A stretch of 64,000 nt of DNA from Wolbachia endosymbiont of Oedothorax gibbosus (lineage in GTDB: Bacteria > Pseudomonadota > Alphaproteobacteria > Rickettsiales > Anaplasmataceae): positions 434,001 to 498,000 of the forward strand of contig NZ_OW370567.1 in NCBI RefSeq assembly GCF_936270435.1. Direction: 5' to 3'. The position numbers and the translations under genes are program-made. The notes under the pieces are model-generated. The model saw only the letters and a program-made list of their open reading frames with translations. It had not been told where the DNA came from and searched no databases. Within the stretch, counting starts at the first letter, position 1, and the number at the start of each line of letters is the position of its first letter. Positions 46,650 through 55,841 of the stretch are shown piece by piece.

Positions 46650-46931
46650 TTATATTAATGCAGGTTTAGAATTATGCTTTATTCTTACGTTTATGTCTTG
46701 GTCCAATGCAATCAATAAGTTAAGCAAGTATTCTAAGGAGAACCCTTCGATTTTTGACCTATTGATTTGAGATACTTTAGGCTGATCAATCTTTAGAGCG
46801 ATTGCTGCTTGTTTCTGTGTTTTGTACTTTTTACCTATTAATTGTGCAATGACCTTTATTAATTTCAGTTTTGTATCTTTCACATCCCCCAATTCTACCA
46901 TTATGGGGTAACTTAATTGTAAACTTTGCAT
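46650..46931 (-). CDS. XRE/HigA-type helix-turn-helix protein
   Basis: A 93-residue protein. KKYKTQKQAAIALKIDQPKV followed by SQINRSKIEGFSLEYLLNLL is a classic HTH of the HTH_37/XRE group that includes HigA-type antitoxins. The segment ALDQDINVRIK at the end is typical of these. No RelE/HigB-like toxin gene is found on either side, so it is an orphan antitoxin-like regulator. A shorter start at MVELGDVKD (about codon 11) is possible. Confidence 0.75.
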   Translation of the reverse strand: MQSLQLSYPIMVELGDVKDTKLKLIKVIAQLIGKKYKTQKQAAIALKIDQPKVSQINRSKIEGFSLEYLLNLLIALDQDINVRIKHNSKPALI

Positions 46932-46956
46932 AATAATAAAATTCCTTATAAAAAAA

Positions 46957-47157
46957 TTACTTTAGTTTTTCTTCTTTAAATAACACATGCTTCCTGACTA
47001 CTGGGTCATACTTCCTAAACTCCAGTTTTCTGGTGAGCTTTTTTGGATTACGCTTTTTTACATAAAAATAACCTGTTGGTTTTTCTTCACCAGTTTTTGT
47101 TGTCTTGATTGCAGTGCTAACTAACTTAACGAGCAAAGAAGCATTTTTTTTTGCCAT
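46957..47157 (-). CDS. rpmG: 50S ribosomal protein L33
   Basis: A large-subunit ribosomal protein, 66 residues from the ATG at 47157 ([16 protein letters not shown]); the upstream in-frame codons are not conserved sequence. [20 protein letters not shown] followed by [12 protein letters not shown] is the L33 core. The Cys pairs of the zinc-binding form are absent, as is usual in alphaproteobacteria. It is about ten residues longer than E. coli L33. Confidence 0.93.
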   Translation of the reverse strand: MAKKNASLLVKLVSTAIKTTKTGEEKPTGYFYVKKRNPKKLTRKLEFRKYDPVVRKHVLFKEEKLK

Positions 47158-47307
47158 ACTTATAATGATATAATAAATTCTATGCGAGTTTATTACGCAA
47201 AACACTAAAAGTCAACCGAATAATGCAGATCGTAAAATTCTTGACAATCAACAGTGAATTAGATAGCATAAAGTTAACTTCAGAATGAAAAGCAAACGGT
47301 AAAATAA

Positions 47308-49071
47308 GTGACAAATAGTGGTAAGAGGTTATTATTAATAGAAAATTCTATCTGTTCTAATGAGGTAAGAGTTGCCTTGTCAGTTAATAATAAGGTTGTA
47401 GAATTTGAACAGGAATTCAAGGAAAAAAAACAACTAAGAGGTAATATATACGTTGCTTATGTGAAGCGTATAGAGCCTTCTTTGCAAGCCGTATTTATCG
47501 AATATGGAAAAAATAAGCAAGGTTTTTTGCCTTTTTCCGAGATATCTCTAAATTACTTCAATATTCCAGAAGAAGAAAAGGAAACTATCTTTGAGGGCTA
47601 CTCAAATGACGATTGTACAGAAGAAGTCTCAGCAAATGTTTCTTCAGACTCTGCAGCTAGTAAGAATGTCAATGAGTCAGGTGGTGGTTTTGTAAGAGAG
47701 GTACCTTTATATAAAAAATACAAATTACAAGATGTTATTTCAGTAAATCAAAAAGTATTGGTTCAGCTAACTAAAGAGGAACGAGGCAATAAAGGAGCTT
47801 CATTTACAACATACATAACTTTAGTGGGTAGATACTGTGTTTTCATGCCAAATTCCATGAGTAAAGGTGGAGTGTCTCGCAGAATTGAAGATGCTAATGT
47901 CAGAAAGCAGTTAAAGGATATATTGAGTTCAATAAACTTGCCAAAAAGATCAGGTTTAATAGTAAGAACTGTTGGTTCAGGAAAAAATAAGAAAGAAATT
48001 GAGCAGGATTACAATTACTTATCCTCATTATGGCAGAGCATTCAAAAAAATGCCTTCTCTGTAAATTCTCCATCATTAATTTACAACGAAGCAGATGTAA
48101 TTATGAGATCTGTTCGTGATTTTTGTAGCGATGGTATAGAAGTCATAGTATCTGGGAAGGAAGCTTTTGAAGCAGTGAGACAATATACTAAAAATGCATT
48201 AAAAGGTAGTAAGTTGCGTTATAGATTGTATAGAGGTTCTATCCCAATCTTTACTTACTATGGAATCGAAGATCAAATTTCTGAGTTATATAGCAATAGG
48301 GTAGAGTTGCCATCTGGTGGGTCTTTGGTAATAACTTTAACTGAGGCGTTTGTTTCAATAGACGTAAATTCAGGAAAGATGACAGGAGAAGATAGCATAG
48401 AAGAAACAGCTTATAGAACCAATATGGAAGCAGTACCTGAAATATCAAGACAGGTGAATCTTAGGGGCCTATCAGGATTAATAGTAGTCGATTTTATTGA
48501 CATGTTGAAATATCAGTATTGCAGAGCTGTTGAGTCTGCTATAAAGCAAGCGTTTAAAGACGATAAAGCTAAAGTTCAATTTAGCTACATAAATGACTTT
48601 GGTTTAATGGTATTTTCAAGACAAAGAATTAAACCAAACATACAAGAAATTAATACTACAGAGTGTTTACACTGCAAAGGTATTGGAAGAGTAAAATCAA
48701 ACGAAGTAATTGTTTCATCAATACTAAGGGATTTACAACATATTGCTAATAAGAACCGAAATAGGTCTTTTGATTTAGTAGCGCATAGTGCGGTTATAGC
48801 GCATATTTTTAATAATAAACGGAATACAGTTTCTACAATCGAAAAAGAGTTTAATATTACATTGAACATTAGTATTGATAACAGTTTAGATGTAAATACA
48901 TTTGTTTTAAAACAAGGAGATGATGTTAATTCAAACGGTTATAAGCCATTACAGAACTCTGGATACCAAATTGAGGATAGCAGCAATGAAGAAGCTGATA
49001 ATTCAAATAAACTACGAGCCAATTTTTGGCTGACTAAGTGGCTTTCGCGCCTTTTAAATTCTAATAACTAA
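47308..49071 (+). CDS. rne: Ribonuclease E/G
   Basis: A single-strand endoribonuclease for rRNA maturation and mRNA decay. It has 587 residues and starts with GTG. An S1-like RNA-binding region covers about residues 37-120 (YVAYVKRIEPSLQAVFIEYG) and is followed by an RNase H-like and DNase I-like core. The catalytic Asp residues lie in AFVSIDVNSGKMTG and GLIVVDFIDM. The zinc-link CLHCKGIGRV (CxxC) is present. The C-terminal degradosome scaffold of E. coli RNase E is absent, so the size fits the short RNase E/G form. Confidence 0.92.
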   Translation: MTNSGKRLLLIENSICSNEVRVALSVNNKVVEFEQEFKEKKQLRGNIYVAYVKRIEPSLQAVFIEYGKNKQGFLPFSEISLNYFNIPEEEKETIFEGYSNDDCTEEVSANVSSDSAASKNVNESGGGFVREVPLYKKYKLQDVISVNQKVLVQLTKEERGNKGASFTTYITLVGRYCVFMPNSMSKGGVSRRIEDANVRKQLKDILSSINLPKRSGLIVRTVGSGKNKKEIEQDYNYLSSLWQSIQKNAFSVNSPSLIYNEADVIMRSVRDFCSDGIEVIVSGKEAFEAVRQYTKNALKGSKLRYRLYRGSIPIFTYYGIEDQISELYSNRVELPSGGSLVITLTEAFVSIDVNSGKMTGEDSIEETAYRTNMEAVPEISRQVNLRGLSGLIVVDFIDMLKYQYCRAVESAIKQAFKDDKAKVQFSYINDFGLMVFSRQRIKPNIQEINTTECLHCKGIGRVKSNEVIVSSILRDLQHIANKNRNRSFDLVAHSAVIAHIFNNKRNTVSTIEKEFNITLNISIDNSLDVNTFVLKQGDDVNSNGYKPLQNSGYQIEDSSNEEADNSNKLRANFWLTKWLSRLLNSNN

Positions 49072-49091
49072 TTAGAAACCCTAAATTGGCC

Positions 49092-49120
49092 TTGTAATTA
49101 ATAAGTCCTATACTTATATA
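49092..49120 (+). promoter_or_regulatory. Possible promoter of dnaK
   Basis: TTGTAA (49092-49097), a 17-bp spacer and TATATA (49115-49120) lie 39 bp before the dnaK ATG. I see no good sigma-32 (CTTGAAA / CCCCAT) match. Confidence 0.35.
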
Positions 49121-49158
49121 TTCTTATATCAGATAATATTTACAATGGGGTACTCATT

Positions 49159-51081
49159 ATGGGAAGAGCAATAGGCATAGATCTCGGAACAACAAATTCT
49201 TGTGTTGCAATAATGCAGGGCAAAGATACAAAGGTAATAGAAAATAAAGAAGGAGCAAGAACTACTCCGTCTATAGTCGCATTCACTTCGTCAGGAGAAA
49301 GGTTGATTGGCGCTCCTGCAAAAAGACAAGCAACCACCAACGCAAGTAATACCTTTTTTGCTACTAAGAGATTAATAGGCCGTCAATATAGCGATCCTGA
49401 AATGAAAAATCTACAGGTGCCATATACGGTATTTGGAGCAAAAAGTGGTGATGCATGGGTTAAAACAACTGATAATAAAGAATACTCTCCTAGTCAAATT
49501 GGTGCATTTATACTACAAAACCTGAAAGAAGCTGCGGAGGCTTATCTTGGGGAGGAAGTAAAAGATGCTGTGATAACAGTGCCAGCATACTTCAACGACT
49601 CTCAACGTCAAGCAACAAAAGATGCAGGAAAAATTGCCGGATTAAATGTACTCAGAATAGTAAATGAACCGACTGCTGCAGCGCTTGCTTATGGTCTTGA
49701 TAAGAAGCATGGGCACACAATAGTGGTATATGACCTTGGTGGTGGTACATTTGACGTTTCAATACTTGAAATAGGCGATGGAGTTTTCGAAGTGAAAGCG
49801 ACAAACGGTGATACCCATCTTGGAGGTGAAGACTTTGATAATGCAATAGTGAGTTATTTACTAGATGAATTTAAGAAAAGTAATGGCATTGATTTGAAAA
49901 ATGATCCAATGGCTATGCAAAGAATCAAAGAAGCTGCTGAAAAAGCGAAAATTGAATTATCAAGTGCAATGGAAACGGAAATAAATCTACCGTTTATTAC
50001 AGCTGATGCAAGTGGTCCAAAACACTTAAATATGAAATTAACGAGAGCAAAACTTGAAAGCTTAGTGAATGATTTAATCGAAAGAACTATGGCTCCTTGT
50101 AAAAAAGCTCTTGAGGATGCTGGTTTGTCTGCTAGTCAAATTGGCGAAGTGGTTCTTGTTGGTGGCATGACTCGTATGCCAAAAGTCATAGAGAAAGTTA
50201 AAGAATTCTTCGGTAAAGACCCACATAGAGGGGTCAATCCTGATGAAGTTGTGGCAATTGGAGCTGCAATACAGGCGGGAATCATTCAAGGTGATGTAAG
50301 AGATGTGTTACTACTTGACGTAACTCCACTTTCTCTTGGTATTGAAACTCTAGGAGGAGTATTCACTCCACTTATTGAACGTAATACTACTATTCCCACT
50401 AAAAAATCTCAGGTGTTTTCAACTGCAGAAGATAACCAAACAGCCGTTACAATTAAGGTACATCAGGGTGAAAGAAAATTAGCAGTTGATAATAAACTAC
50501 TTGGCCAGTTTAGTTTGGAGGGGATACCTCCTGCTCCACGCGGAAGGCCACAAATTGAAGTAACATTTGATATAGATGCAAATGGAATAGCGCACGTTTC
50601 TGCAAAAGATAAAGCTACTGGCAAGGAGCAAAAAATACGAATTCAGTCTTCAGGTGGTTTATCTGATGATGAAATAAACCGAATGATAAGAGAAGCTGAA
50701 GAAAAAGCACAAGAAGATGAAAAGCATAAAAAATTCATCGAAGTTAAGAATCAGGCGGATAGTTTAGTTCATTCTACAGAAAAGTCTCTGACAGAGTATG
50801 GTGATAAAGTCTCATCTCAAGATAAATCTGCTATTGAAAATGCACTAAATGAACTGAAAGAGGCTAGTAAATCTGATAACGTTGATGACGCTGATTCAAT
50901 ACAGCAGAAAGTCACTAATCTTTCTCAATTATCTATGAAACTTGGAGAAGCTATGTATCAAGCATCTCAACAAAATAGTGCTGAAAATGGCTTTTCATCA
51001 GAAGGAAATCCAAATGATAAAGAAGAAAAAATAGTAGATTCTGATTATCAAGACATAGATAATAAAGAAGAGAATAAGTAA
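49159..51081 (+). CDS. dnaK: Chaperone protein DnaK (Hsp70)
   Basis: An ATP-driven chaperone that binds hydrophobic segments with DnaJ and GrpE. At 640 residues it is full length. The N-terminal ATPase shows [30 protein letters not shown] and [15 protein letters not shown]. The linker [15 protein letters not shown] leads to the substrate domain (from about residue 390), and a helical lid ends in an acidic, low-complexity tail. No dnaJ or grpE follows directly. A palindromic hairpin lies 24 bp after the stop. Confidence 0.98.
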   Translation: MGRAIGIDLGTTNSCVAIMQGKDTKVIENKEGARTTPSIVAFTSSGERLIGAPAKRQATTNASNTFFATKRLIGRQYSDPEMKNLQVPYTVFGAKSGDAWVKTTDNKEYSPSQIGAFILQNLKEAAEAYLGEEVKDAVITVPAYFNDSQRQATKDAGKIAGLNVLRIVNEPTAAALAYGLDKKHGHTIVVYDLGGGTFDVSILEIGDGVFEVKATNGDTHLGGEDFDNAIVSYLLDEFKKSNGIDLKNDPMAMQRIKEAAEKAKIELSSAMETEINLPFITADASGPKHLNMKLTRAKLESLVNDLIERTMAPCKKALEDAGLSASQIGEVVLVGGMTRMPKVIEKVKEFFGKDPHRGVNPDEVVAIGAAIQAGIIQGDVRDVLLLDVTPLSLGIETLGGVFTPLIERNTTIPTKKSQVFSTAEDNQTAVTIKVHQGERKLAVDNKLLGQFSLEGIPPAPRGRPQIEVTFDIDANGIAHVSAKDKATGKEQKIRIQSSGGLSDDEINRMIREAEEKAQEDEKHKKFIEVKNQADSLVHSTEKSLTEYGDKVSSQDKSAIENALNELKEASKSDNVDDADSIQQKVTNLSQLSMKLGEAMYQASQQNSAENGFSSEGNPNDKEEKIVDSDYQDIDNKEENK

Positions 51082-51104
51082 TTGTGTATTGTTATATCAC
51101 TTTT

Positions 51105-51139
51105 CCTGTCATCCGAGTAGCTGACACTGGGATGACAGG
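51105..51139. repeat. Palindromic hairpin between dnaK and bolA
   Basis: CCTGTCATCC (51105-51114) pairs perfectly with GGATGACAGG (51130-51139), enclosing GAGTAGCTGACACTG. This is a minimal palindromic repeat. It could act as the dnaK terminator, although no T-run follows. Its last bases form AGGAGGAG, a strong ribosome-binding sequence just before the bolA start region. Confidence 0.65.
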
Positions 51140-51169
51140 AGGAGCATATTGTTGCTTAAAGAAACCATT

Positions 51170-51454
51170 ATGGACATTATTAATGCAATAGAAGAAAAGA
51201 TACGCAATTCGATGGATGTAATTGATATCAACATTATCGATGAGTCAGCAAAGCATGCTGATCATTATTTTGCTTCATCTTCAACACTACCTTCGCACAT
51301 TAAATTAATATTAATATCTGACGGCTTTATTGGAGTGAGCATTCTAAAAAGACACAAGTTGATTTATGAGTTATTGAAGGATGAGATAGAGTTAATACAT
51401 GCAATTTCTCTTCACTTGTATACGCAAAACGAATACAATTTAAAAAATAAATAA
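51170..51454 (+). CDS. bolA: BolA-family protein
   Basis: A small BolA/IbaG-type protein, 94 residues from the ATG at 51170. An in-frame TTG at 51149, directly behind AGGAGGAG, would add seven residues and cannot be ruled out. The fold is seen in IEEKIRNSMDVIDINIIDES, AKHADHYFASSST and FIGVSILKRHKLIYELLKDE. The last carries the Val/Arg/His helix-turn-helix-like region, and IHAISLHLYTQNEY ends the family. BolA proteins partner with monothiol glutaredoxins in Fe-S handling. It is followed by metC after 7 bp. Confidence 0.9.
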   Translation: MDIINAIEEKIRNSMDVIDINIIDESAKHADHYFASSSTLPSHIKLILISDGFIGVSILKRHKLIYELLKDEIELIHAISLHLYTQNEYNLKNK

Positions 51455-51461
51455 TAAAAAT

Positions 51462-52703
51462 GTGAAGGAAGAATCTATATTAGTTAAAGCAGGAAGAAAA
51501 TTTAATGACTATAAAGGTTCTATGAATCCACCAGTTTATCATTCTTCCACCATATTATTTCCTACTTATAAGGATTACTTAAATGCAGCAAATGGAGAAA
51601 GTATATATGATGTGCTAAATGATGGTGTTGCAAGGGATTATAGCTACAGCAGTGTTGGCACTCCTACTGTTCATTATCTTTCAAGTGCGCTTGCTGAAGT
51701 TGAGGGTAGGGGGCAAGCATTAATCTATCCTTCCGGATTGTTTGCACTTACTTTTGCTATTTTGACTTTCACTAAAGCGGGTTCGCATGTCTTGATACAA
51801 GATAATAGTTATTACCGACTTAAGAGATTTGCCGAAAATGAACTACCAAAAAGAGGAATAGAGGTAACTTTTTATGATCCAATACAGGATATAGCTAGTT
51901 TAATTCAGAATAACACTTCGTTGATAATGATCGAGACTCCTGGTTCTGTAACGTTTGAGATTTCGAATGTAGAGCATATAGTAAAAGTTGCTAAAGAACG
52001 TGGAATCGTAACCGTTTGCGACAATTCATGGGCCACTCCTTTGTTATTTAAGCCGCTTGATTATGGAATTGATGTTGCACTATATGCGGTGACAAAGTAT
52101 CTAGCCGGTCACTCGGATTTATTGATGGGGGCTATTATTGCAGAAGGTGAAATTTTTAAATCACTTTATGAGAGCTATAAAAACTATGGAGTGACCGTTC
52201 AATCGCACGACTGTTATCTTGCACATAGGGGGCTAAGAACACTGCACATACGTATGAAAAGGTACCAAGATACAGCAATGGAAGTAGCAAAGTGGCTAGA
52301 AAAACATTCAAAAATCAAAAAAGTCTTATATCCAGCACTTCCTTCCCACCCTCAGCACGAATTATGGAAAAGTTATTTCAAAGGAGCAAGTGGCGTATTC
52401 AGTGTAGTGCTAGATAGAGCATATTCATGTGAGGAGCTAGGCTGCATGGTTGACGATATGAAAATTTTTAGTATCGGTGCTTCTTGGGGAGGGTGCGACA
52501 GTTTGATATTACCAATAGATCGTAGATCTATGTCAAGATCTGTAATGAATTCAGATTATGGTGGAAGTTTCGTGCGGATATGTTGTGGACTAGAAGATTC
52601 TGAGGATTTGATCTCTGATTTGAATGCTGCACTAGCAAGACTGCCATGTTCGGACATTAAAACTGACGAAGTAGGACATGAAACTGAGAGAATTACTGCA
52701 TAG
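51462..52703 (+). CDS. metC: Cystathionine beta-lyase / PLP Cys-Met metabolism enzyme
   Basis: A PLP enzyme that cleaves cystathionine to homocysteine, pyruvate and ammonia. It has 413 residues and starts with GTG. The PLP lysine is in DVALYAVTKYLAGHSDLLMG. YSYSSVGTPTVHYLSSALAE, ALIYPSGLFALTFAIL and VTVCDNSWATPLLFKPLDYG are family segments. The size and the SDLLMG motif favour MetC over MetB. No other methionine-pathway gene is present, so the true substrate may be cystathionine, cysteine or a salvage product. It overlaps murE by 26 bp. Confidence 0.88.
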   Translation: MKEESILVKAGRKFNDYKGSMNPPVYHSSTILFPTYKDYLNAANGESIYDVLNDGVARDYSYSSVGTPTVHYLSSALAEVEGRGQALIYPSGLFALTFAILTFTKAGSHVLIQDNSYYRLKRFAENELPKRGIEVTFYDPIQDIASLIQNNTSLIMIETPGSVTFEISNVEHIVKVAKERGIVTVCDNSWATPLLFKPLDYGIDVALYAVTKYLAGHSDLLMGAIIAEGEIFKSLYESYKNYGVTVQSHDCYLAHRGLRTLHIRMKRYQDTAMEVAKWLEKHSKIKKVLYPALPSHPQHELWKSYFKGASGVFSVVLDRAYSCEELGCMVDDMKIFSIGASWGGCDSLILPIDRRSMSRSVMNSDYGGSFVRICCGLEDSEDLISDLNAALARLPCSDIKTDEVGHETERITA

Positions 52704-54090
52704 TATCATTGATGTTGACTTTGATATTGAAGTCAAGGGTGTTACATGTAATCCCAAGAGAGTCAAGGAAGGTTATCTTTTCGTTTGTGTGTCAGAAAGG
52801 GATAGGATTTACATAGATCAGATATTATCTTTTGGAGCTAAAGCGATAATTGCAAGTGATTGCATAACAAATGGTGTCATTCCAGTGCGTGACAATGGAA
52901 TCCATATTTTCCACCCAAACCCTCAAGAAATATACAGCGAAATAGTCAGCAGGTTTTATCAATTCAAACAGCCCAAATATGTTGCTGCCGTAACAGGCAC
53001 AAATGGCAAGACTTCAGTAGTAGAATTTTGCCGCCAGATTTGGCAAAATGCTGGTTATGATGCAGCATCTATAGGAACACTTGGAACATGTATCAATAAT
53101 GACAGAGAAGATAATAGCGATAATCTTACTACTGCAGGTGCAGATGACCTTTACGCAACATTACGTGGTATAAATGTAGAGCACTTAGCATTGGAGGCTT
53201 CAAGTCATGGAATTGATCAATACAGAATCCATGGATTAAAGTTAAGTGCTGCAGCTTTTACTAATTTCTCGCAAGATCATTTAGATTACCATAAAAATCT
53301 TGGTGAATATTTAGAAACTAAAAAAAGGTTGTTTTACGAGGTATTACCAGAAGGAAAAACAGCGATTTTAAATGCGGATATAGATGAATACTGTGCATTG
53401 CTTAAGATAGCTGAAAAACGTGGTAATAAAGTTATAACCTATGGGAAAAAAAGCTCTAATATTACTTTATTAAAGCAGATACCAACTCCCGATGGTCAAC
53501 ACCTGACAATTAAAATTGGTGATGAAATTTATGAGACGTTTTTCCCAATTTTGGGGCAGTTTCAGGCATATAATCTGCTATGTGCAATTGGTATATCTGG
53601 ATTAAATTACAGAGAAATATGCGTAGAAAAACTCGTTTCTCCATCGGGAAGAATGGAAAAAGTGAAACCTTTTGCATTTGTGGATTACGCTCATACTCCA
53701 AGAGCACTTAAACAGGCTCTGTTGTCTTTAAAATGGCACTTCAATAAAAAAATAGTTCTAGTTTTTGGCTGTGGTGGAAATCGTGATAAAACAAAACGCG
53801 CAGAAATGGGTAAAATAGCACAAATGTATGCAGACAAAGTGATAGTCACAGATGACAATTCGCGAGATGAGAATCCTGCAGAAATTCGTTGTGGTATTTT
53901 ACTACATTGCCCTGATGCGCTAGAGATAGAAGATAGAAGAGAAGCTATAGAGAAAGGAGTAGATATTGCCTATAACGAGGGTATGATTCTGCTAGTTGCA
54001 GGAAAGGGGCACGAAAGATTTCAAATCATAGGGAATCAAACTTTTGAATTTAGTGATGTTGAGGTTATTAAAAGTAAAGTTTTATCTTGA
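52678..54090 (+). CDS. murE: UDP-MurNAc-tripeptide synthetase MurE
   Basis: It adds the third amino acid (meso-diaminopimelate in most Gram-negatives) to UDP-MurNAc-dipeptide. The protein has 470 residues. ATP-binding TGTNGKTSVVEF, the carbamylated-Lys region, FVDYAHTPRALKQAL and VFGCGGNRDKTKRAEMG are present. The DAP-recognition motif DNPR reads DNSR (VTDDNSRDENP). Residues about 61-77 (DCITNGVIPVRDNGIHIF) are encoded by a palindromic repeat word inserted in frame. The ATG lies inside the end of metC. Wolbachia makes lipid II although it lacks a normal wall. Confidence 0.94.
   Translation: MKLRELLHSIIDVDFDIEVKGVTCNPKRVKEGYLFVCVSERDRIYIDQILSFGAKAIIASDCITNGVIPVRDNGIHIFHPNPQEIYSEIVSRFYQFKQPKYVAAVTGTNGKTSVVEFCRQIWQNAGYDAASIGTLGTCINNDREDNSDNLTTAGADDLYATLRGINVEHLALEASSHGIDQYRIHGLKLSAAAFTNFSQDHLDYHKNLGEYLETKKRLFYEVLPEGKTAILNADIDEYCALLKIAEKRGNKVITYGKKSSNITLLKQIPTPDGQHLTIKIGDEIYETFFPILGQFQAYNLLCAIGISGLNYREICVEKLVSPSGRMEKVKPFAFVDYAHTPRALKQALLSLKWHFNKKIVLVFGCGGNRDKTKRAEMGKIAQMYADKVIVTDDNSRDENPAEIRCGILLHCPDALEIEDRREAIEKGVDIAYNEGMILLVAGKGHERFQIIGNQTFEFSDVEVIKSKVLS
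52862..52912. repeat. Palindromic-repeat segment inside murE
   Basis: GCATAACAAATGGTGTCATTCCAGTGCG-type sequence matches the intergenic repeats at 46455 and 12840. It includes the TTCCAGTGCGTGACAATGGAA palindrome. It stays in frame and encodes about 17 residues. Confidence 0.65.
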
Positions 54091-54091
54091 C

Positions 54092-54946
54092 CTATATACT
54101 CTGACCAATTTCCTGTACAGAGCTCTCTGTTCCTTCCATTTTAGTGTTAGGTTTTGACATTACGTACGCAATGCAAACAGATACTAATGCAATGGATACA
54201 GATATACCAATAGTTACTAGTATAGGTAATTCAACAATGTATCCAATACCCGCCACTATCAATGCAGTTGCAATACCACCTACAGCAATCATTTTTGCTT
54301 GCCTTTTTTTCTTACATTCCATTTCTCTCTTATGTTTTTCTTCTTCTGCTTTCTTTAAAGCAGCAGCATTTTCCTTATGCTTCTCTTCTTCTGCTTTCTC
54401 CAAGACAGCAATCACCTCTTTGTCTGTAGCAAACATACTGGGAATGGAATTATTATTATCTAGTGCTAAAGGACTAGCTCCTTTATTTAACAGGCACCTC
54501 ACTGCATTTATATGATTATTAGTAGCAGCAAAATGCAGCGGTGTTGAGCCAAGTTTAGAACATGAGTGAATATGTGCTCCTTGCTCCAGTAGTAATTCTA
54601 TTATTTCCGTATTACCGCTGCTAGCGGCACAATGCAGAGCAGTGTGTCCACCACCATCGCATGTACTAACCTCTGCACCTTTCTCCAGTAGACGTCTTAC
54701 TGTTTTTACTAAGCCTTTATGAGCAGCAATGTTTAACGCAGTAGTATAATACCTAGAAGCATGGGTAATCTCTCGCCGTATTTCAAATAAATGATCTATG
54801 TGAAAATCAAGTCTTTTCCACTGATTGTATGTATCTTGGTTACATGCGAGCAGCTTTTACTTAATTTCTTCAATTATGTCACTTTCTTTTGATTCTTGCT
54901 CTATTTCTTGGAATATAGCATCAATTTCTTGCTCTTTTATACTCAT
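54092..54946 (-). pseudogene. Ankyrin-repeat membrane protein with in-frame nonsense codon
   Basis: From ATG 54946 (GGGGAG upstream) the frame is 285 codons long. Codon 30 is TAA (54857-54859), and the frame then stays fully open to 54092. After the stop come about three ankyrin repeats (TTALNIAAHKGLVKTVRRLL, HTALHCAASSGNTEIIELLL, STPLHFAATNNHINAVRCLL). A coiled coil with a duplicated KKAEEEKHK word follows, then two membrane helices (about residues 220-265). No ATG, GTG or TTG lies between the stop and the third repeat. It is a recent pseudogene unless the stop is read through. Confidence 0.75.
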
Positions 54947-55010
54947 ACGCTCCCCAACAACTATTTACTATAAATTATTTTATAGATAAAACAAAAACAA
55001 GTCAAGATTT

Positions 55011-55736
55011 TTACGTAATAGTTTCACAATCATTCACCGTTCTTGCAAGTGATAGCACTCTCACTTCTCTTGCACCGGAGTTTAAAATTTCTTGAGAGCA
55101 AGATCTTACAGTTGCTCCAGTTGTTACCACATCATCAACTAATATCACGATTTTATTTTCGATAATTTCTTTGTTGCTTATTTTAAAAGCCTTCTTTAAA
55201 TTTTTTTCACGCTGTTTAAGTGAAAGACCAGCTTGAGGCGCAGTATGGCGAAGACGTTTTATTGCAAATGGTGTATAAAATAAATTGGATAACTTACTCA
55301 ATTCTTTTGCAAGCAATGCTGCTTGATTATATTTACGCTTGAATAAGCGCATTTTATGTAACGGTATAGGAATTATGACCTCTGCGTTCTGAAACGTATC
55401 CTGATTAGCTTGGTGTATCCACTTTGCATAGATTTTTACGTAATTCAAATTATCAAAAAATTTGAAATTTATAATCATGTTTTTACTATGTTGATCATAA
55501 GCAAAAACTGATCTTAATACTTTAAACGGTGGAGGATTGATGATGCACTTACCACACGTATGAATATTGTCTGAGATTACTACGCCACAAACATTGCAGT
55601 AATGCTTAGTTAGAAAATTGATTTTTTTGTTGCATTCACTACACAGATTAAGATTTTCATCGATGATACATTCGCAACTTACGCATACGCTTGGAAATAT
55701 GAGATTTGTAGCTTTTTTTAGTAAGAGAAGGTTCAC
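55011..55736 (-). CDS. comF: ComF-family phosphoribosyltransferase-like protein
   Basis: A 241-residue protein. An N-terminal zinc-ribbon-like part holds Cys pairs (CVSCECI, LCSECNKK, CNVCG and CGKC). The C-terminal phosphoribosyltransferase fold carries the PRPP motif KIVILVDDVVTTGAT near residue 200, and the PIPLHKMRLFKRKYNQAALL segment is diagnostic of ComF. In naturally competent bacteria ComF acts in DNA uptake. In an endosymbiont a role in nucleotide or DNA metabolism is open. Confidence 0.9.
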   Translation of the reverse strand: MNLLLLKKATNLIFPSVCVSCECIIDENLNLCSECNKKINFLTKHYCNVCGVVISDNIHTCGKCIINPPPFKVLRSVFAYDQHSKNMIINFKFFDNLNYVKIYAKWIHQANQDTFQNAEVIIPIPLHKMRLFKRKYNQAALLAKELSKLSNLFYTPFAIKRLRHTAPQAGLSLKQREKNLKKAFKISNKEIIENKIVILVDDVVTTGATVRSCSQEILNSGAREVRVLSLARTVNDCETIT

Positions 55737-55841
55737 AACTCATTAAATATATTATAAAATTTATATAGTATAGCTAAAGTAACTTGTGCTTTCACTTTTT
55801 ATTTCATCTCAATATAATTCAAACTGCTGAAAAAGCAGAAC

